A program made the translations under genes and the position numbers. The notes under the pieces are model-generated. The model was not told the DNA's origin and searched no databases. It saw only the letters and a list, made by a program, of their open reading frames with translations. DNA of 64,000 nt, from positions 447,758 to 511,757 of the forward strand of contig NW_006768768.1 of the NCBI RefSeq assembly GCF_000204055.1. The letters run 5' to 3'. The stretch's first letter is position 1; each line of letters opens with the position of its first letter. The stretch is from Melampsora larici-populina 98AG31. Lineage: Eukaryota; Basidiomycota; Pucciniomycetes; Pucciniales; Melampsoraceae. Shown one piece after another: positions 48,598-60,101 of the stretch.

Positions 48598-51500
48598 CTA
48601 TTTTGCAATCTTGGAGGAGCTTACTGAAACACCTCGTCCCGCAACAGGAGCTGGTTTCACGCGAGCAGCCAAACTATTATGATTATTGTTCTTGGCAACA
48701 GGGCCTGTCGGTATGACCGGTGACCTTGGATTCAAAGAGTTCATATCTTGTATTCGGTCGCGCAATGAGCCTTGTGCCGCTGTGGTCTGAGGTTCATCAA
48801 AGATAGCCATGAACGGCTAAGATATATAATAAGTATCAGATCTCATCACGATCGGCTTATTGCTCCCGTCGCCAGGGCGATCTCAACCACAAATAGAGGA
48901 GCAAAAGCAACGTCAACTTACGCGCATCTGTTCATCAACTGTCCTTGAAGGTTCTGATACTCTTGAGGCTCGCCCTCGAAGACTGATTGACCTTTCTTCG
49001 TCGGGCACGCTAGGCTTGTTCAGAGATTTAGAAACGAGATTGGTGGCTCCGTTTTTGCCTTCCGGACCAATAGGATGGATACGACCGAGGATTTCAGGAG
49101 ATTTCGGTCCTGGAGGGGACCCGGATGCTTGTTTGGTTTGTGGGCGACTAGCTTCTCGATTTTCAGATGCTCTGCGATCAACAGGTTTTACCGTCACGGA
49201 ATTTTCGGCTGCAATCGCCTCACTGGCATTTGTCTTCTTTCTTTTCGAAGCTGATGGTTGAGCTGGAAGAGCCGCGTCGACAACTACTGGTCCGAGTCGA
49301 GATGCTAGCGATGTTGACGACTTGTTTACCGTGGGCGTTGGAGGCTCCGAGTGATGAATATCTGAGTTCACGATGGGCAAGGACGCTTCGTCAGGCGTAG
49401 GTGAAGCACTGGCCCCCCTCTTTCTGTTCCTCGGTACCTCTGAGCCCGCAGAAGGACCTATCGCAGAAACTGGCTGTGCTAGTCCACTGGAGATCGCCCT
49501 CTTGGTGGACCGCTGATTCACCTCTGGGTCATTGGCTTCAACCCTGGAGGGAACCCCACGATCGGGGCCGTTGGCAGGTCCCTTGGGCGGCGACTGTCCC
49601 TCTTTCAGATTCCTTTCCCCGCGATGAGGTATTTCTTCAGTTTCCAAACGGGCAATACGCTCCGCGCGTTCCATACGCTCCAAACGCTCCAAACGCTCTG
49701 CACGCTCGAGGCGCTCCGCACGCTCGAGGCGCTCCGCACGCTCGATGCGCTCCGCCCGCTCTAAACGGTCACCTCGCTCCAATCGATCATCTGGATATCG
49801 TGCCGGATACACGTTACGGTCGCGGGGATTACGATCGTGGGGATAGCGGGCTGAGTAGGCATCGCCTGGTGGCGGTTCCACCCGCTCATCAGCATGCCGA
49901 TGACTTACATATGTCGCGTCTCTAGTAGCCGCGCCGCGGGGAGATACACTTCGAGACGAGCGACGACGATGATAAGAGTCTCTTTGATAGTCACGCGGAT
50001 CTGGGTGGATATCATGGTAGCGAGATGGCGGTGGCGGCGAATGATAATTACGGCTTGGCCTGACTACTTCCACAGCGTTATGGGACGGGATCCTGTGAGA
50101 CGCTGATACAACACACCGCATGAAACACATCAGTAACGCGGTGATGAGATGATGGCTGACGGATGCGAAAATGTATGAATTTGGTCTGATACCTGGTTCA
50201 CGAGGAGGATGGGGAGGGCCTCGAGATTCGTGATACCTCGGCGAAGCAGTATCCTCGGCTCTTATAGGCGCCGAGCGAGGAGGCTCATACCTCGCGCTAC
50301 CATATTGCCACGTTGGCTCAGGATGAGCTGAACGCGAAGCCATACGGTTCTCAACATACGCTCGGGGACCGACAGGTACAGCATCTTTTGTAGATACATA
50401 CGGAGCTGAGGATAGTCGACCGGGTTGCAAGATGATTTCAGTTCACTTCAATGGTTGAATGGGCCCATCTTTTTGCGTCTTTTGCCCCTAGCTGTACCCT
50501 GCCTACCGAAGAGTAAGACAACTGACCCTCTCTGTACTTGCGATCACGAGAATCCTCATAAGTTGGGGACGCTGCTCTCCGAGGAGGCGGTGTCAAAGAT
50601 CTCGTTCGGCTTGATCTGGGTCGGACTGGTTCGCGAGACCGGTAAGGATCTTCAGGTGGATAGCGCGACGCCGAGATCCGCCGAGATCCGTCCACGATAC
50701 GATCTTCTTGGTGCGGCGGAGGCTCGCGATCTGGTAGGTTACAGGACATACAAGGATATCCCACAAAAGCATATGATAAGCTGATCATTCATGGGCTGAG
50801 ATATGTTGTGATTGTTATTTAGCTAGTGAAGAAGAGGTGTATTTTGAACCGGGTTGACATTCACTGAAGTGAGGTGATATGAGCATGGCGAGAGCAATGG
50901 GTATTTAGAATGAGAAGTTCGGGTCAAAGAGCCCCTCGGGCGGGTTGTGACAGATGTTGATTGAGGCAAGGTTTTCAATTGCGCCTGCAGCGTGAAGAGA
51001 CCCAGCTCGAGCCACCACTCAACCTTAATAAACTAGTGTGAACAAATGATTCATGTCTTCTTTTTCTCGCAGCCGTTCAAGAGACGAGGGAAGGCGATTG
51101 CTGACGGCGGAAAGCATTGAAACATGATAAGCAAAACATGATTACTGTAGCTTACGGAAGGAGCCAGACGCAGAGTTTTTGACATCGTCAAAGGCACGAT
51201 CGCGCGGGCGGTACGACATACTATCGCCTTCGGGCCGACGGTCGGGTTTGATGATCTCGCGTTCCTTATCGGCGTAGTCATCATTCATGCGTCGCGACGT
51301 ATCCGTTCTCATCACTTTGATATCAGCATCAGCAGTCGAAGTTCGTCGTTCATTCTCTTGAAGATATCGCACATCGTCTGGCGCAGTAGGCCTTACATAC
51401 TCAGCCCGTCGAGCGGAACTCTTTGAAGGTGCTGAAACTTCGGCAGTACGCAAGTCAGACTTGTCAACCTTGGGGGATGTTCTCGATTGCGCCATCATAG

Positions 51501-52655
51501 CAGCATCCACATTAGGCGATTGATTTGATTTGTGTTGTGCGTTTTGTGCAAAATCAACGGCGATCAAGTTACTGTGTTTGGGATTACGGCGCTCGACAGT
51601 ATTCGATGTAGTGCGTTTATCACCGTTAAGGTTTTGCTGACGGTCCGCCGCGGGCATCGTTGGCAATTCTGTAGTGGCTGGCTGAGAAATGTGAGAACAT
51701 ATCAGCCATGGACGCAATGGACTAAAGATCGAGTCGGACCTACCCTTGTGGGCGGAGGAACACCAGAAGCAGCCTCGGTTGGTAGAGTCCACTGGCTTGT
51801 ACGAGTGATTGCATTGACGTAATAGACTTTACCTTGCTTGGAGAGACGGGACATCCAGCCATTAGGCAAGGCGGGAGTCGATTGATCGGCTTCAGCCACA
51901 CCTTTTTCACGATTCACAGCATCTTGATTAGAGGTCGAGGCTTCAAAAGAGTTACTTGGGGGATTGCGAGACGATGTTGGATCGGGTTGGCGTTGAGAGA
52001 GCGACCGATTGGAAGAGCTTGTAAGGGAGCGGCGAGACTCGATTTTTGAGGAGGCGTGGGCCTGAGCCGCATCTGCATAGCGGGCAGCCGAGGCCATTGC
52101 TTGAGGGCGATCAGGAGGCATGTAAGATGCTCTTTCACCTGGCGGAGGATTTTGGGTTGAAGCACTCGCTCCAGTGATGGGTTTTGATGTAGAAGCCGAC
52201 AGAGTAGAAGGCTTTGAAGTTTCATGTCGTCTCTCCGATTGATGTTGTGGAGCTTTACTATGTGACCGTTGGGCGTGAAGTGGAGACCTATTTGAACGGC
52301 CGGAGCGTGTACTATAGAGTTTTGAGAAATTTGTAAGGATATGAGGAACTGTTGAACATGAACACAGATGACAAATATTTGAGGGATCACGAACTTGTTA
52401 TGGTTTCCAGAGGCAGGATGCAAATTAGCCGGAAGTGGATCCCCATTGTGATCGGAGCCGCCAAGTGAGATTACATCGAGACCATCTTCTGAATGAACCA
52501 AATGACGCGTTGGTAGATGTTTACCACAAGTGTTGAGATGTGGAAAAAACGGAAACGAAGGAATGTTTAAGCTAGAGGAAAACAAATTTAGAGGAGTTAG
52601 TAGAGTGGGACTGACCGTCTTCTTCACCAAAATCAAGTACATCCTCCGGGTCCAT
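48598..52655 (-). CDS. WW-domain, Arg/Ser-rich nuclear protein, 1014 aa
   Basis: Eight exons: 52655-52616, 52488-52395, 52311-51744, 51681-51156, 50730-50527, 50405-50193, 50102-48922 and 48816-48598 (3045 nt, 1015 codons). A single WW domain lies at about 193-222: LPNGWMSRLSKQGKVYYVNA, then ITRTSQWTLP, with both signature Trp and the YY pair. The rest is disordered, rich in Arg, Ser, Glu and Pro, with SR-like patches (SRTRSLTPPPRR). Residues about 650-690 hold ERAERLERAERLERAERLER-type charged repeats, likely a single alpha-helix. The protein probably binds Pro-rich partners in transcription or splicing; this is inference from composition. One 425-bp intron (50731-51155) is long for this gene, so a split into two genes is possible, although phases agree across all eight exons. 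Confidence 0.8.
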
Positions 52656-55600
52656 GCTGTTTGAAGGATCGATCGAAGGATAGTTGAATAAAGATAAACC
52701 AAAATGAGAAGGAAAAGCAGATGTATAGAAGAATATCAATTGAAGATCGAAATCGAAATCAACTCAAAGTCTAAAAACCTTCAAGGACTCAAGTTAACCA
52801 AACAAATACAACGCAGTAAACAGTCAATTGATGGAAAATGGCTCAAAACCATTAAAAATTAATGGTTTTACTTATACACTTAGACTTAACCAAGTCAGCA
52901 GCATCATAAGTCTGATTCATAACTCATCAGAACACATTTCACCCATGTGATTTCTGCTAGAGAATAGATGACAGATTCAGAACTCATCCTCACAAGGTGC
53001 AGGTTCTCTTCGAATCAAACACCCGCTCTAGTGTGTTCTATCCAAGGGAAACCAAGCTTTAAAGGCACCATTTAGTAATCTCCTATTTTACCCTTAATCT
53101 TTGTCTCCAATCTACAGAATCCGCTACAAAGATGTCTTCGATACGCCCTGAACAAAGACAGGAAAATGGGCTGTCAAATGGCAGAATTCCTAGCACCTTA
53201 CCTATCGGAGTAGCAGCCGCACAACAACTTTTCAAAAACCACAATTGAGCACAGTGCAATGCAAAGAGGAATTCATAGTAGACCCCAAAGATGTTGCTTC
53301 GTACAACATTATTCTTCTGAGGTAAGCACACAGGATCCCTCATAAATCCAAATGAAAATCCAACACTTGTCATACCAGAATTCTTTTGAGGGTGATTTTG
53401 GACTTACCGCTTATTCTACTTTGATAGCTCTACACTCGTCTTCTTTGGAATACGTGCTTCTTGTAGTAGACTGCGAACAGCTCAACTTGAACCTCTTTGA
53501 CCACAGTCAAGTCCATCCTTTTCAGCCCCGTTGATGAGTAGAGATGAACAATCACTGGATTTTTTTCCAATAAGTACATTCAAAAATGTAGTGAATGTGC
53601 TCTTAGACTTTACGCACTGTTCTTGATTTTTCCTGATTGGTGTCATCCTGCCTTGCGAGTTCCACTGCCAGGTCTCGGGATCCAAGGATGTTAAAGAGGC
53701 AAGAAAAATCTTTGTAAAGAAATCCCGAACTCAAGATCTGTGTGAGTAACCTTGCCCGCCAAAGACCCACTTAAACATTCTACCATTTGTCTTGTCTTTC
53801 TTGTTTTCTACTCAGGTCGTACTTATAGAAAGCTTCCATAAGCTATCAAACCAGTAATAGTATGAACAAAATTATTTTAACCTGGTGGTGGTAGTTGTTC
53901 TTTCCCTACAGTTCCTGGGATTTTACTTCATCGCATAGAAATATTCTCACCAAACAATCAAAGTATTGAGAATGAAATACCCTCAGCGACTTCGATTTCC
54001 GTGATTCCTCACAGTTTTATACGTTTTATTGCTCGAACGCATAGGGAGTATATGAATTTATATCTTGCACGAGCCGGACAAATATATGGTTTGGGTATCT
54101 AAGACTGACCTATAGCTGGGGAGTTGGAATTCATGATCAAACATTATTTGGATGACGAGGAATTCTTTTACGAGGTTGATCACTCGGTTGAAAATCGTTC
54201 GCATCACTGTAGTAGAATATTTAAAACGTGACAATTTGAAAACATATGAAAGATTATGGACCATGAGTGTTCTTTGACGGCTTCAGTCTTTACTACCATT
54301 GAGATATCTTAAATCAATCGGACAAGATCCAAACACAGGTCGTGTCTGCCAAAGAGGATTCGATCTTTTTCTAACAGAAGGGAAGTTCTGTTGAATCGTG
54401 CTCCTGGATATTGATTAAAAGTGTTCATGATATCTTCAGGAATGGTACAACATAGAACCCAACGTGAAAACCTGTAACAAATGGGAGGACAGTCCTCTCT
54501 GGAGATGAATGTGAGTACCCTGTCATTTATCTACTTGCATATTGACAATTTCTTTGGAATGTAGTTGATGCCACTTTAAAATGTTGCAGCTCTTACAGAG
54601 GCCCTCAAGCAAGCTGACTTGATTCTAAACATCCGAATTGGCCTCAGGCTCCAAGAGCCAAAAAGACCCTTCATACTCCTACATCGATAACAATTATAGT
54701 CTTTCTTTCACCGTAGCATAGATCTCAAGGTACTTCAACCAACCAATTATCACATCGCAGCCACTAATGGTTTAGGTTGATAGGCATCTGGCTGTATATG
54801 ATCTTTTTCTCTATGATTTGTTGTTTATGACCGACTATAACCAATCGTAAATAAATTGAATCTCACTACTTTTTCGCTGGAGAGATGTGACTGGAAAGGT
54901 GATATGAACGCAAACATAAGATTTCCTCTTAACGTGGGACAAGCGAACCACGTCACGGCTCATGGAGTCAAATCCCGGGCACAAGCTGGGCTTGTTTGAT
55001 AAAGTTTTGGTAGTCAAAAATCATGATGAGAATTGAATTTTCGAATCGGTAACTTTGGCAGATAAAAAGTCAAATATGACTCCTCTATGAAGTTTTATCA
55101 GGTCTTATTCGAAGATGATCAAAAAAATCCTGTTTGAGTGAACATGAAGAAAGTCAGCGAAGGTTTGGTAGTGAGTGATATCAAGTCTAAATACGGTAAG
55201 GTACCCTTTTCCATATATCGAAGTCAGAACAAAAGACCAGACCGACGAAATCCACCAGTGATCATGATGCCAATGGCAAATGGTAATTTCCTTTTCCTCA
55301 GCTAACAAAGAACCTGAATCAGTTCAACTTCAACCCCACTCCCGATTCCGAGATGATGAGAACTTACATCTGATACCTCAACAAAAGGCAAAAGGCAAAA
55401 GGCAAATAGAATGAGGTAGTTTAACATTCTGGGGGTACCAATTGAACAAAGTTTCCTGCTTATTGTTCGACATGAACGAATCAAAAAGAAACAAATCAAC
55501 AAATCAGAAGTTTAAAAGTCACTTCATCCGGAAATCACTCCATTCATCAATCAACCAATTTCCTTCTACGGTTCAAACAGAGCGCATCAAAATCCAGAGG

Positions 55601-55749
55601 AACTGGAGCTCCTCATTTTAAATCAAGATGAGAAGCCAAGATCGTCTTCAACCAACACTCCACAACTACCCAAACACTTTTCCACAAACCACAACTCAAC
55701 TTTCTTCTTTTCTAATCATTCGACATAAATACATAAAATTGAAAAAAAG
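52656..55749. other. Intergenic with a truncated SDR copy
   Basis: It contains the SDR fragment 53132-53248 (listed separately). At 53640-53860 a possible spliced coding scrap occurs (EFHCQVSGSKDVKEARKIF, then a GTGAGT donor), but no gene could be built. The remaining 54-55.6 kb shows no consistent coding structure. The 3' end should hold the farnesyltransferase promoter. Confidence 0.4.
53132..53248 (+). pseudogene. Truncated duplicate of the SDR gene's 5' end (38 aa)
   Basis: Starts MSSIRPEQRQENGLSNGRIP and continues TLPIGVAAAQQLFKN, closely matching the first 35 residues of the SDR at 43199 (MSYPEHREENGLSNGKISNP...). It then hits a TGA and loses all similarity. Sequence just before the ATG (GAATCCGCTACAAAGATG against ATCCTCGCTACAAATATG) is also similar, so some upstream DNA was duplicated too. 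Confidence 0.8.
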
Positions 55750-57270
55750 ATGCCGGTCTATCCATTCAAAAGCACTCCATTCGATGGAATCAAAACCGAT
55801 ACATCTGAAGATCAAGCAGAAACAGAACAAGACATTTTAGAATTATTCTTACCTTGGTCCTCAGAAACCCTGGTTAAAGATTCTGAAGTTTCAATCAACC
55901 AGACTCAAGAAACAAAATCTATGATCCAAAAACCAATCGAAACTTCTGTGTTGGCAAAAGATGCTCATGTTGAATTTATTAAATCGACTCTTAAAGAGAT
56001 ACCTACTCCTTTTACTGCATTAGATTCAAGTAGATCTTGGTTATCATTTTGGATTTCGAATTCCATGTCGATGCTCAATGCGCCTTTCGAAGAAACCGAA
56101 CATAAAGCTTTAATCGATACTATCTTATCATTCCAAGATCCTAATGGTGGTTTTGGTGGAGGTCCAGGACAAAGTGCTCATCTAGCTTCTACCTTTGCTT
56201 GTACATTAGCTTTATCATCATTACTAGCTAAATCCGAAGCTGATCTCGTTCAACAAACTTGGTCAAAAGTCAATCGAGATGGAATGTATGAATGGATCTT
56301 AACTCTCAAACAATCTAATGGTAGTTTTCTTATGCAAAAGAATGGAGAATCAGATGTTAGAAGTTGTTATTGTGTATTGATCGTTTCAACTTTACTTAAT
56401 TTCTTAACACCTGAATTAGCCATCGGTTTACCTGATTTTGTTGCTGATAGTCAAACTTATGAAGGTGGTTTTAGTTCTGGATCATCAACCCTCAAATCCC
56501 TCTCAAACAGCCAACCATTCGGATCCGTTCCTCTTGGTGAATCTCATGGTGGTTATACTTCTTGTGGTGTACTTTCACATTTCCTTTTGAAAAGCTTATC
56601 AAACACGATTCCAATCACCTCGATCGACTATGAAGCTTGTTGGCGTTGGTTAACGAGTATGCAAGGATTACCGATCGAAGGTGGTGGGTTCAGAGGTAGA
56701 AGTAATAAATTAGTAGATGGTTGTTATGCTTGGTGGTGTGGTGGTCTTTTCCCTGTGATTGAGAATTTAATCCAAGAAGAAATCAATCAATCCAAAATTG
56801 AAGATGAAAAAGATGTATTCGAGTTTTCTAATTCGTCATACGATCGTCGAGGATTACAAGAATATGTACTTTTAGCTTCTCAAGGTCAACCAATACCCGA
56901 AGGAAAAGGAGGACTACGAGACAAACCATTTATGGGAGTCGATATTTATCATACTCATTATGTACTTTCTGGTTTATCATCTTCTCAACATTTTCATCAA
57001 TTCTCTTTAGATAAATTACAAGATCTTGATCGAAAGTTTAATTCTGAAATCGTGTTGAAGAATGGAATTAAAGGTTTAAATGAAACTGATCAAATCGGAA
57101 TCGAAAGAATGAAAAAGATTTATTTGAATTCATTGGCTTGGATAGATGTGAAGGAAAACCAATTGGTGATTGGTTTAGATGAAAATCTTATTGAATCTAT
57201 TCATCCGGTTTTTAATATTTCTAATCAAGCTGTTCAAGTCACTATGAATTACTTTTATTCTCAAACTTGA
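55750..57270 (+). CDS. RAM1: Protein farnesyltransferase subunit beta, 506 aa, intronless
   Basis: A single open frame with alpha-alpha-barrel prenyltransferase repeats. Signatures: LDSSRSWLSFWISNSM, SFQDPNGGFGGGPGQSAHLA, TLKQSNGSFLMQKNGESDVR, YEGGFSS, ESHGGYTSCG, EGGGFRGRSNKLVDGCYAWW and VDIYHTHYVLSGLSSS. The Asp and Cys in VDGCY and the His in YHTHY are the three zinc ligands. The SDVRSCYC and LDSSR-W-blocks and the GGGPGQ turn favour farnesyltransferase beta over geranylgeranyltransferase beta. It works with an alpha subunit to attach farnesyl to CaaX proteins such as Ras and mating pheromones. The N-terminal 75 residues and the insertion near 340-370 are lineage-specific. No introns, unlike most neighbours. 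Confidence 0.93.
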   Translation: MPVYPFKSTPFDGIKTDTSEDQAETEQDILELFLPWSSETLVKDSEVSINQTQETKSMIQKPIETSVLAKDAHVEFIKSTLKEIPTPFTALDSSRSWLSFWISNSMSMLNAPFEETEHKALIDTILSFQDPNGGFGGGPGQSAHLASTFACTLALSSLLAKSEADLVQQTWSKVNRDGMYEWILTLKQSNGSFLMQKNGESDVRSCYCVLIVSTLLNFLTPELAIGLPDFVADSQTYEGGFSSGSSTLKSLSNSQPFGSVPLGESHGGYTSCGVLSHFLLKSLSNTIPITSIDYEACWRWLTSMQGLPIEGGGFRGRSNKLVDGCYAWWCGGLFPVIENLIQEEINQSKIEDEKDVFEFSNSSYDRRGLQEYVLLASQGQPIPEGKGGLRDKPFMGVDIYHTHYVLSGLSSSQHFHQFSLDKLQDLDRKFNSEIVLKNGIKGLNETDQIGIERMKKIYLNSLAWIDVKENQLVIGLDENLIESIHPVFNISNQAVQVTMNYFYSQT

Positions 57271-57765
57271 TTCTGTATTTTAATCTTTTCTCTGAAAAAG
57301 TTGTCATCCTTTAATCGAGTTTTTCTTGAATTCTTCAACTTTTTTATGTCTTGAAACAACTGAAATTGTAAATAATTCAATACGCTTCTTTCTTTAGGTC
57401 CGTTGAGGACTCAATCTTGTTCATATGTCTTAGAGTCAAATGGTCATAATTTGTTTCCAGACACACCATGGAGCTGAGCTTACAGGGTACGACGTGCCAT
57501 TCTTTTGTCACTCAGCTTGAGTTGAGTAAAATATAGTGAGGACTTGGGAATTTAACCAATGCTGATCATTTTGGAGTGAATACCAACTGATATGGGTATG
57601 GGTTATGATGACCCGGGTGAAGCTTATGCTTATAGTGAGTCATGAGGTATTCTGAAAAGTGTTTCTGCAAGTGATGTGGGGATTGAAATTTACCAAATCA
57701 CCAAAAGATCATTTACACAAGAAATTCATGAAATCCATCAATCCCATTGAACTCGAACCACATAG
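57271..57765. other. Intergenic spacer
   Basis: Between the farnesyltransferase gene and the F-box/ankyrin gene. No ORF; presumed 3' UTR and promoter sequence. Confidence 0.5.
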
Positions 57766-58837
57766 ATGTCAGCTGATAGAACCAGTTTGATCGATTTACC
57801 AACCGAAGTAAGTCAGTCTTTTCTTTCTTTTCAAACCAACTTCACTTAATTCTGAAATCATTCAAAACTAAACTTCGAAATACCAAATCTTTTTCCCTAT
57901 ACAATAAGATCTTATTAGATATTCATTTATTATCATCATCCGAAAACTTACCTATCATTTGTCAAAGATTTAAAGAAATCTTTCATCAATTTACTACCAA
58001 TCGATATCGAGCCAATTATTTATGGAGAAAATATATTTTAACAGATTATTTATTTCAAGGAGAATTCCAATGGAAATCACAAAGAAAACATAAATGGGAT
58101 TCTATTCTTACGAATCGATGTTGTACACTTGAAGTTTTAATGATTTTAAGAAAATTTCATCAAGATGAATTTAAAGAAACTTCAAAAGATCTTATCTCTT
58201 CATCATTAAGACCGACTCGGTCACCCAAGATTTTCATTAGTCAACTTCCTACTAGATTATTTAAACCAATGACATCTAAAGATCAAATCGAATTAACCCA
58301 CTCGTTTCAGTACATTTCGATTCTTTTAAAAGACTTCAACGTTTCACCCAAACGACTTGGCGGCTATCCTTTATCCCGTTCAATCCTAAGTGGCGAATTA
58401 AACTTTATTCGACTTTTCTTAACCTATGGAGCGAACCCATCAGATAAAGATAATTTGAGTATCATGATTGCTATCAAGACGGGTGATTTGAATTTAGTTA
58501 GAATGTTAATCGAAGTGGATTTCGTTCATCCGAATGAACTTGAAGAATCTAAAAAAATCGGTTTGAACTATCAGCTTGATGGTTTGAAGTCTCATAAGAA
58601 AATCAGGTTAGAAGATCGGGTGAAGGTGGTGGATGAGATGTTGGATAAAGCTTTAAAACGTAAAGATTATAAGATGGGTGAATATTTTATGGGTAAAGGT
58701 GAGTGATCTTTGTATAACTTGATGGTGTTTTGATTTGGTTCTGATTCTGATTCGAATTGAACACTAATGTATGTCTTTGGTTTGGACTTTTAGGTGCTAG
58801 ACCTACATTAGAGACTCTTAAATTAGTCGAGTTTTGA
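57766..58837 (+). CDS. F-box/ankyrin-like protein, 291 aa
   Basis: Exons 57766-57807, 57909-58698 and 58794-58837 (876 nt, 292 codons). The N-terminus is an F-box-like start: SLIDLPTEILLDIHLLSSSE, followed by LPIICQRFKEIF. About residues 130-200 contain two ankyrin-like repeats: YPLSRSILSGELNFIRLFLT, YGANPSDKDN and IAIKTGDLNLVRMLIEVDF. The short last exon encodes GARPTLETLKLVEF. The architecture suggests a substrate receptor of an SCF ubiquitin ligase; this is inferred. The acceptor of intron 1 is AAG. No known ortholog name can be given. Confidence 0.8.
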
Positions 58838-60101
58838 ATTCCATCAGTTCATTCATGCATCCATTCATCATCATTTTCCAACCTTCATCATGTAGAATCA
58901 AGTAGCTATCACTTCATTTGACTTTCTGTTCTTTTGTTTCCCCCCCTAGATCACTTTTAATGTTTTGCATATCTCATTGACATTTTATAAGAATTTTGAT
59001 TGCATATATGTCTTATCTATTTTTTCAATCATATCATTTACTGAACTTACAGGAAGTACATAGGTCTGTAGATCTGGTTTAAAGATGAGGTAGGTTTCCA
59101 TGTATATCAAGGAATAAGCTTGGTTATCTGTAGTGTCACGATTCCACGAACTTTAGATCTGTTGCATTTGGTTGAGAACTTGAGAGTGAGACTGATTTGC
59201 AAAAGAATCAATCAGAACAGATCAGAACTTAAGAAGACAATTGAATTTAATTCAAAAATGAAGATTTGAGAAATGTATGTAGTTTAGATCTAAGTTGCAT
59301 ATCGTTAAGTTTTAGTTTCAGTTCTAGAACTTCATTCTCACGTGATTTGGAATTCTATACTTTTTAAACTGGTTTTGTAAAAGTCTAAATTCGATTTCAG
59401 ATTAAATTTAAGTATGTTTAAGTATCAATCTAAACTTAATGTTTGGTTATGTACAATTCTCAGATTTAAAACGACTTCTCTCTTCTTGATCTAGTGTTTC
59501 AAGTTCCTTCCGATCCTGGTGTAAACTTGAAAATTTAATACTTTTTAAATAAATCTTTGATTTCATCATTTTCAACTCTTCAACCGAAAGAAAACGTCGA
59601 TCATCGTCATATCAATAATTTTGAACCTTTCGTGTTCTCTCAATCTTTTTAATTGGTAAAACTAGGGAGAACTCTTTATTTAATTTAAACCAAAAGTTAG
59701 TGATAAAACCCCTTAAGGGGAGGGTTTCCTTAAAAGTCTTTTAATCGTTTTAAACAACTCTTTTTTTTTTGGAAAGATTTGGTTAAATTTTGTCAAGTTG
59801 AATTTCGATCGAAAATCGTTCGTAATTCAAATCGATCGAGTTTTGTGTGTTTTGAAAGTTTTCCAAAATTGATTTTGTTTGCTACAACCCACACTTTTTT
59901 TGGTTTTTTGTTCATTTTCGATTTTGATTTTTAATTCTACTAAAACCCAATCATCCATTCATCAAACCTCGAATCATAAAGTCAAAGTTAGTATTTTTAA
60001 AACTTCATTCGGTTTGATTAAAATCACTTTATTCTTTTTCTCTTTTTATTCTCTTGATTTTAAGACTTTTCAATTCTTTTGATGATCAATTGTTAAATTT
60101 C
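58838..60101. other. Intergenic, AT-rich
   Basis: No gene seen. A short palindromic run CCCCTTAAGGGGAGGG occurs near 59710. The 3' end should carry the promoter and 5' UTR of the BED-HIUase gene. Confidence 0.45.

Noticed and set aside
49401..49925. 174-codon plus-strand ORF with His/Ala/Pro repeats
   Set aside because: It is the antisense reflection of the charged repeat of the WW-domain gene, whose eight-exon frame is phase-consistent.
58140..58706. Shorter 188-codon start for the ankyrin-like protein
   Set aside because: A phase-0 spliced upstream exon adds an F-box-like N-terminus, and the frame is open before this Met.
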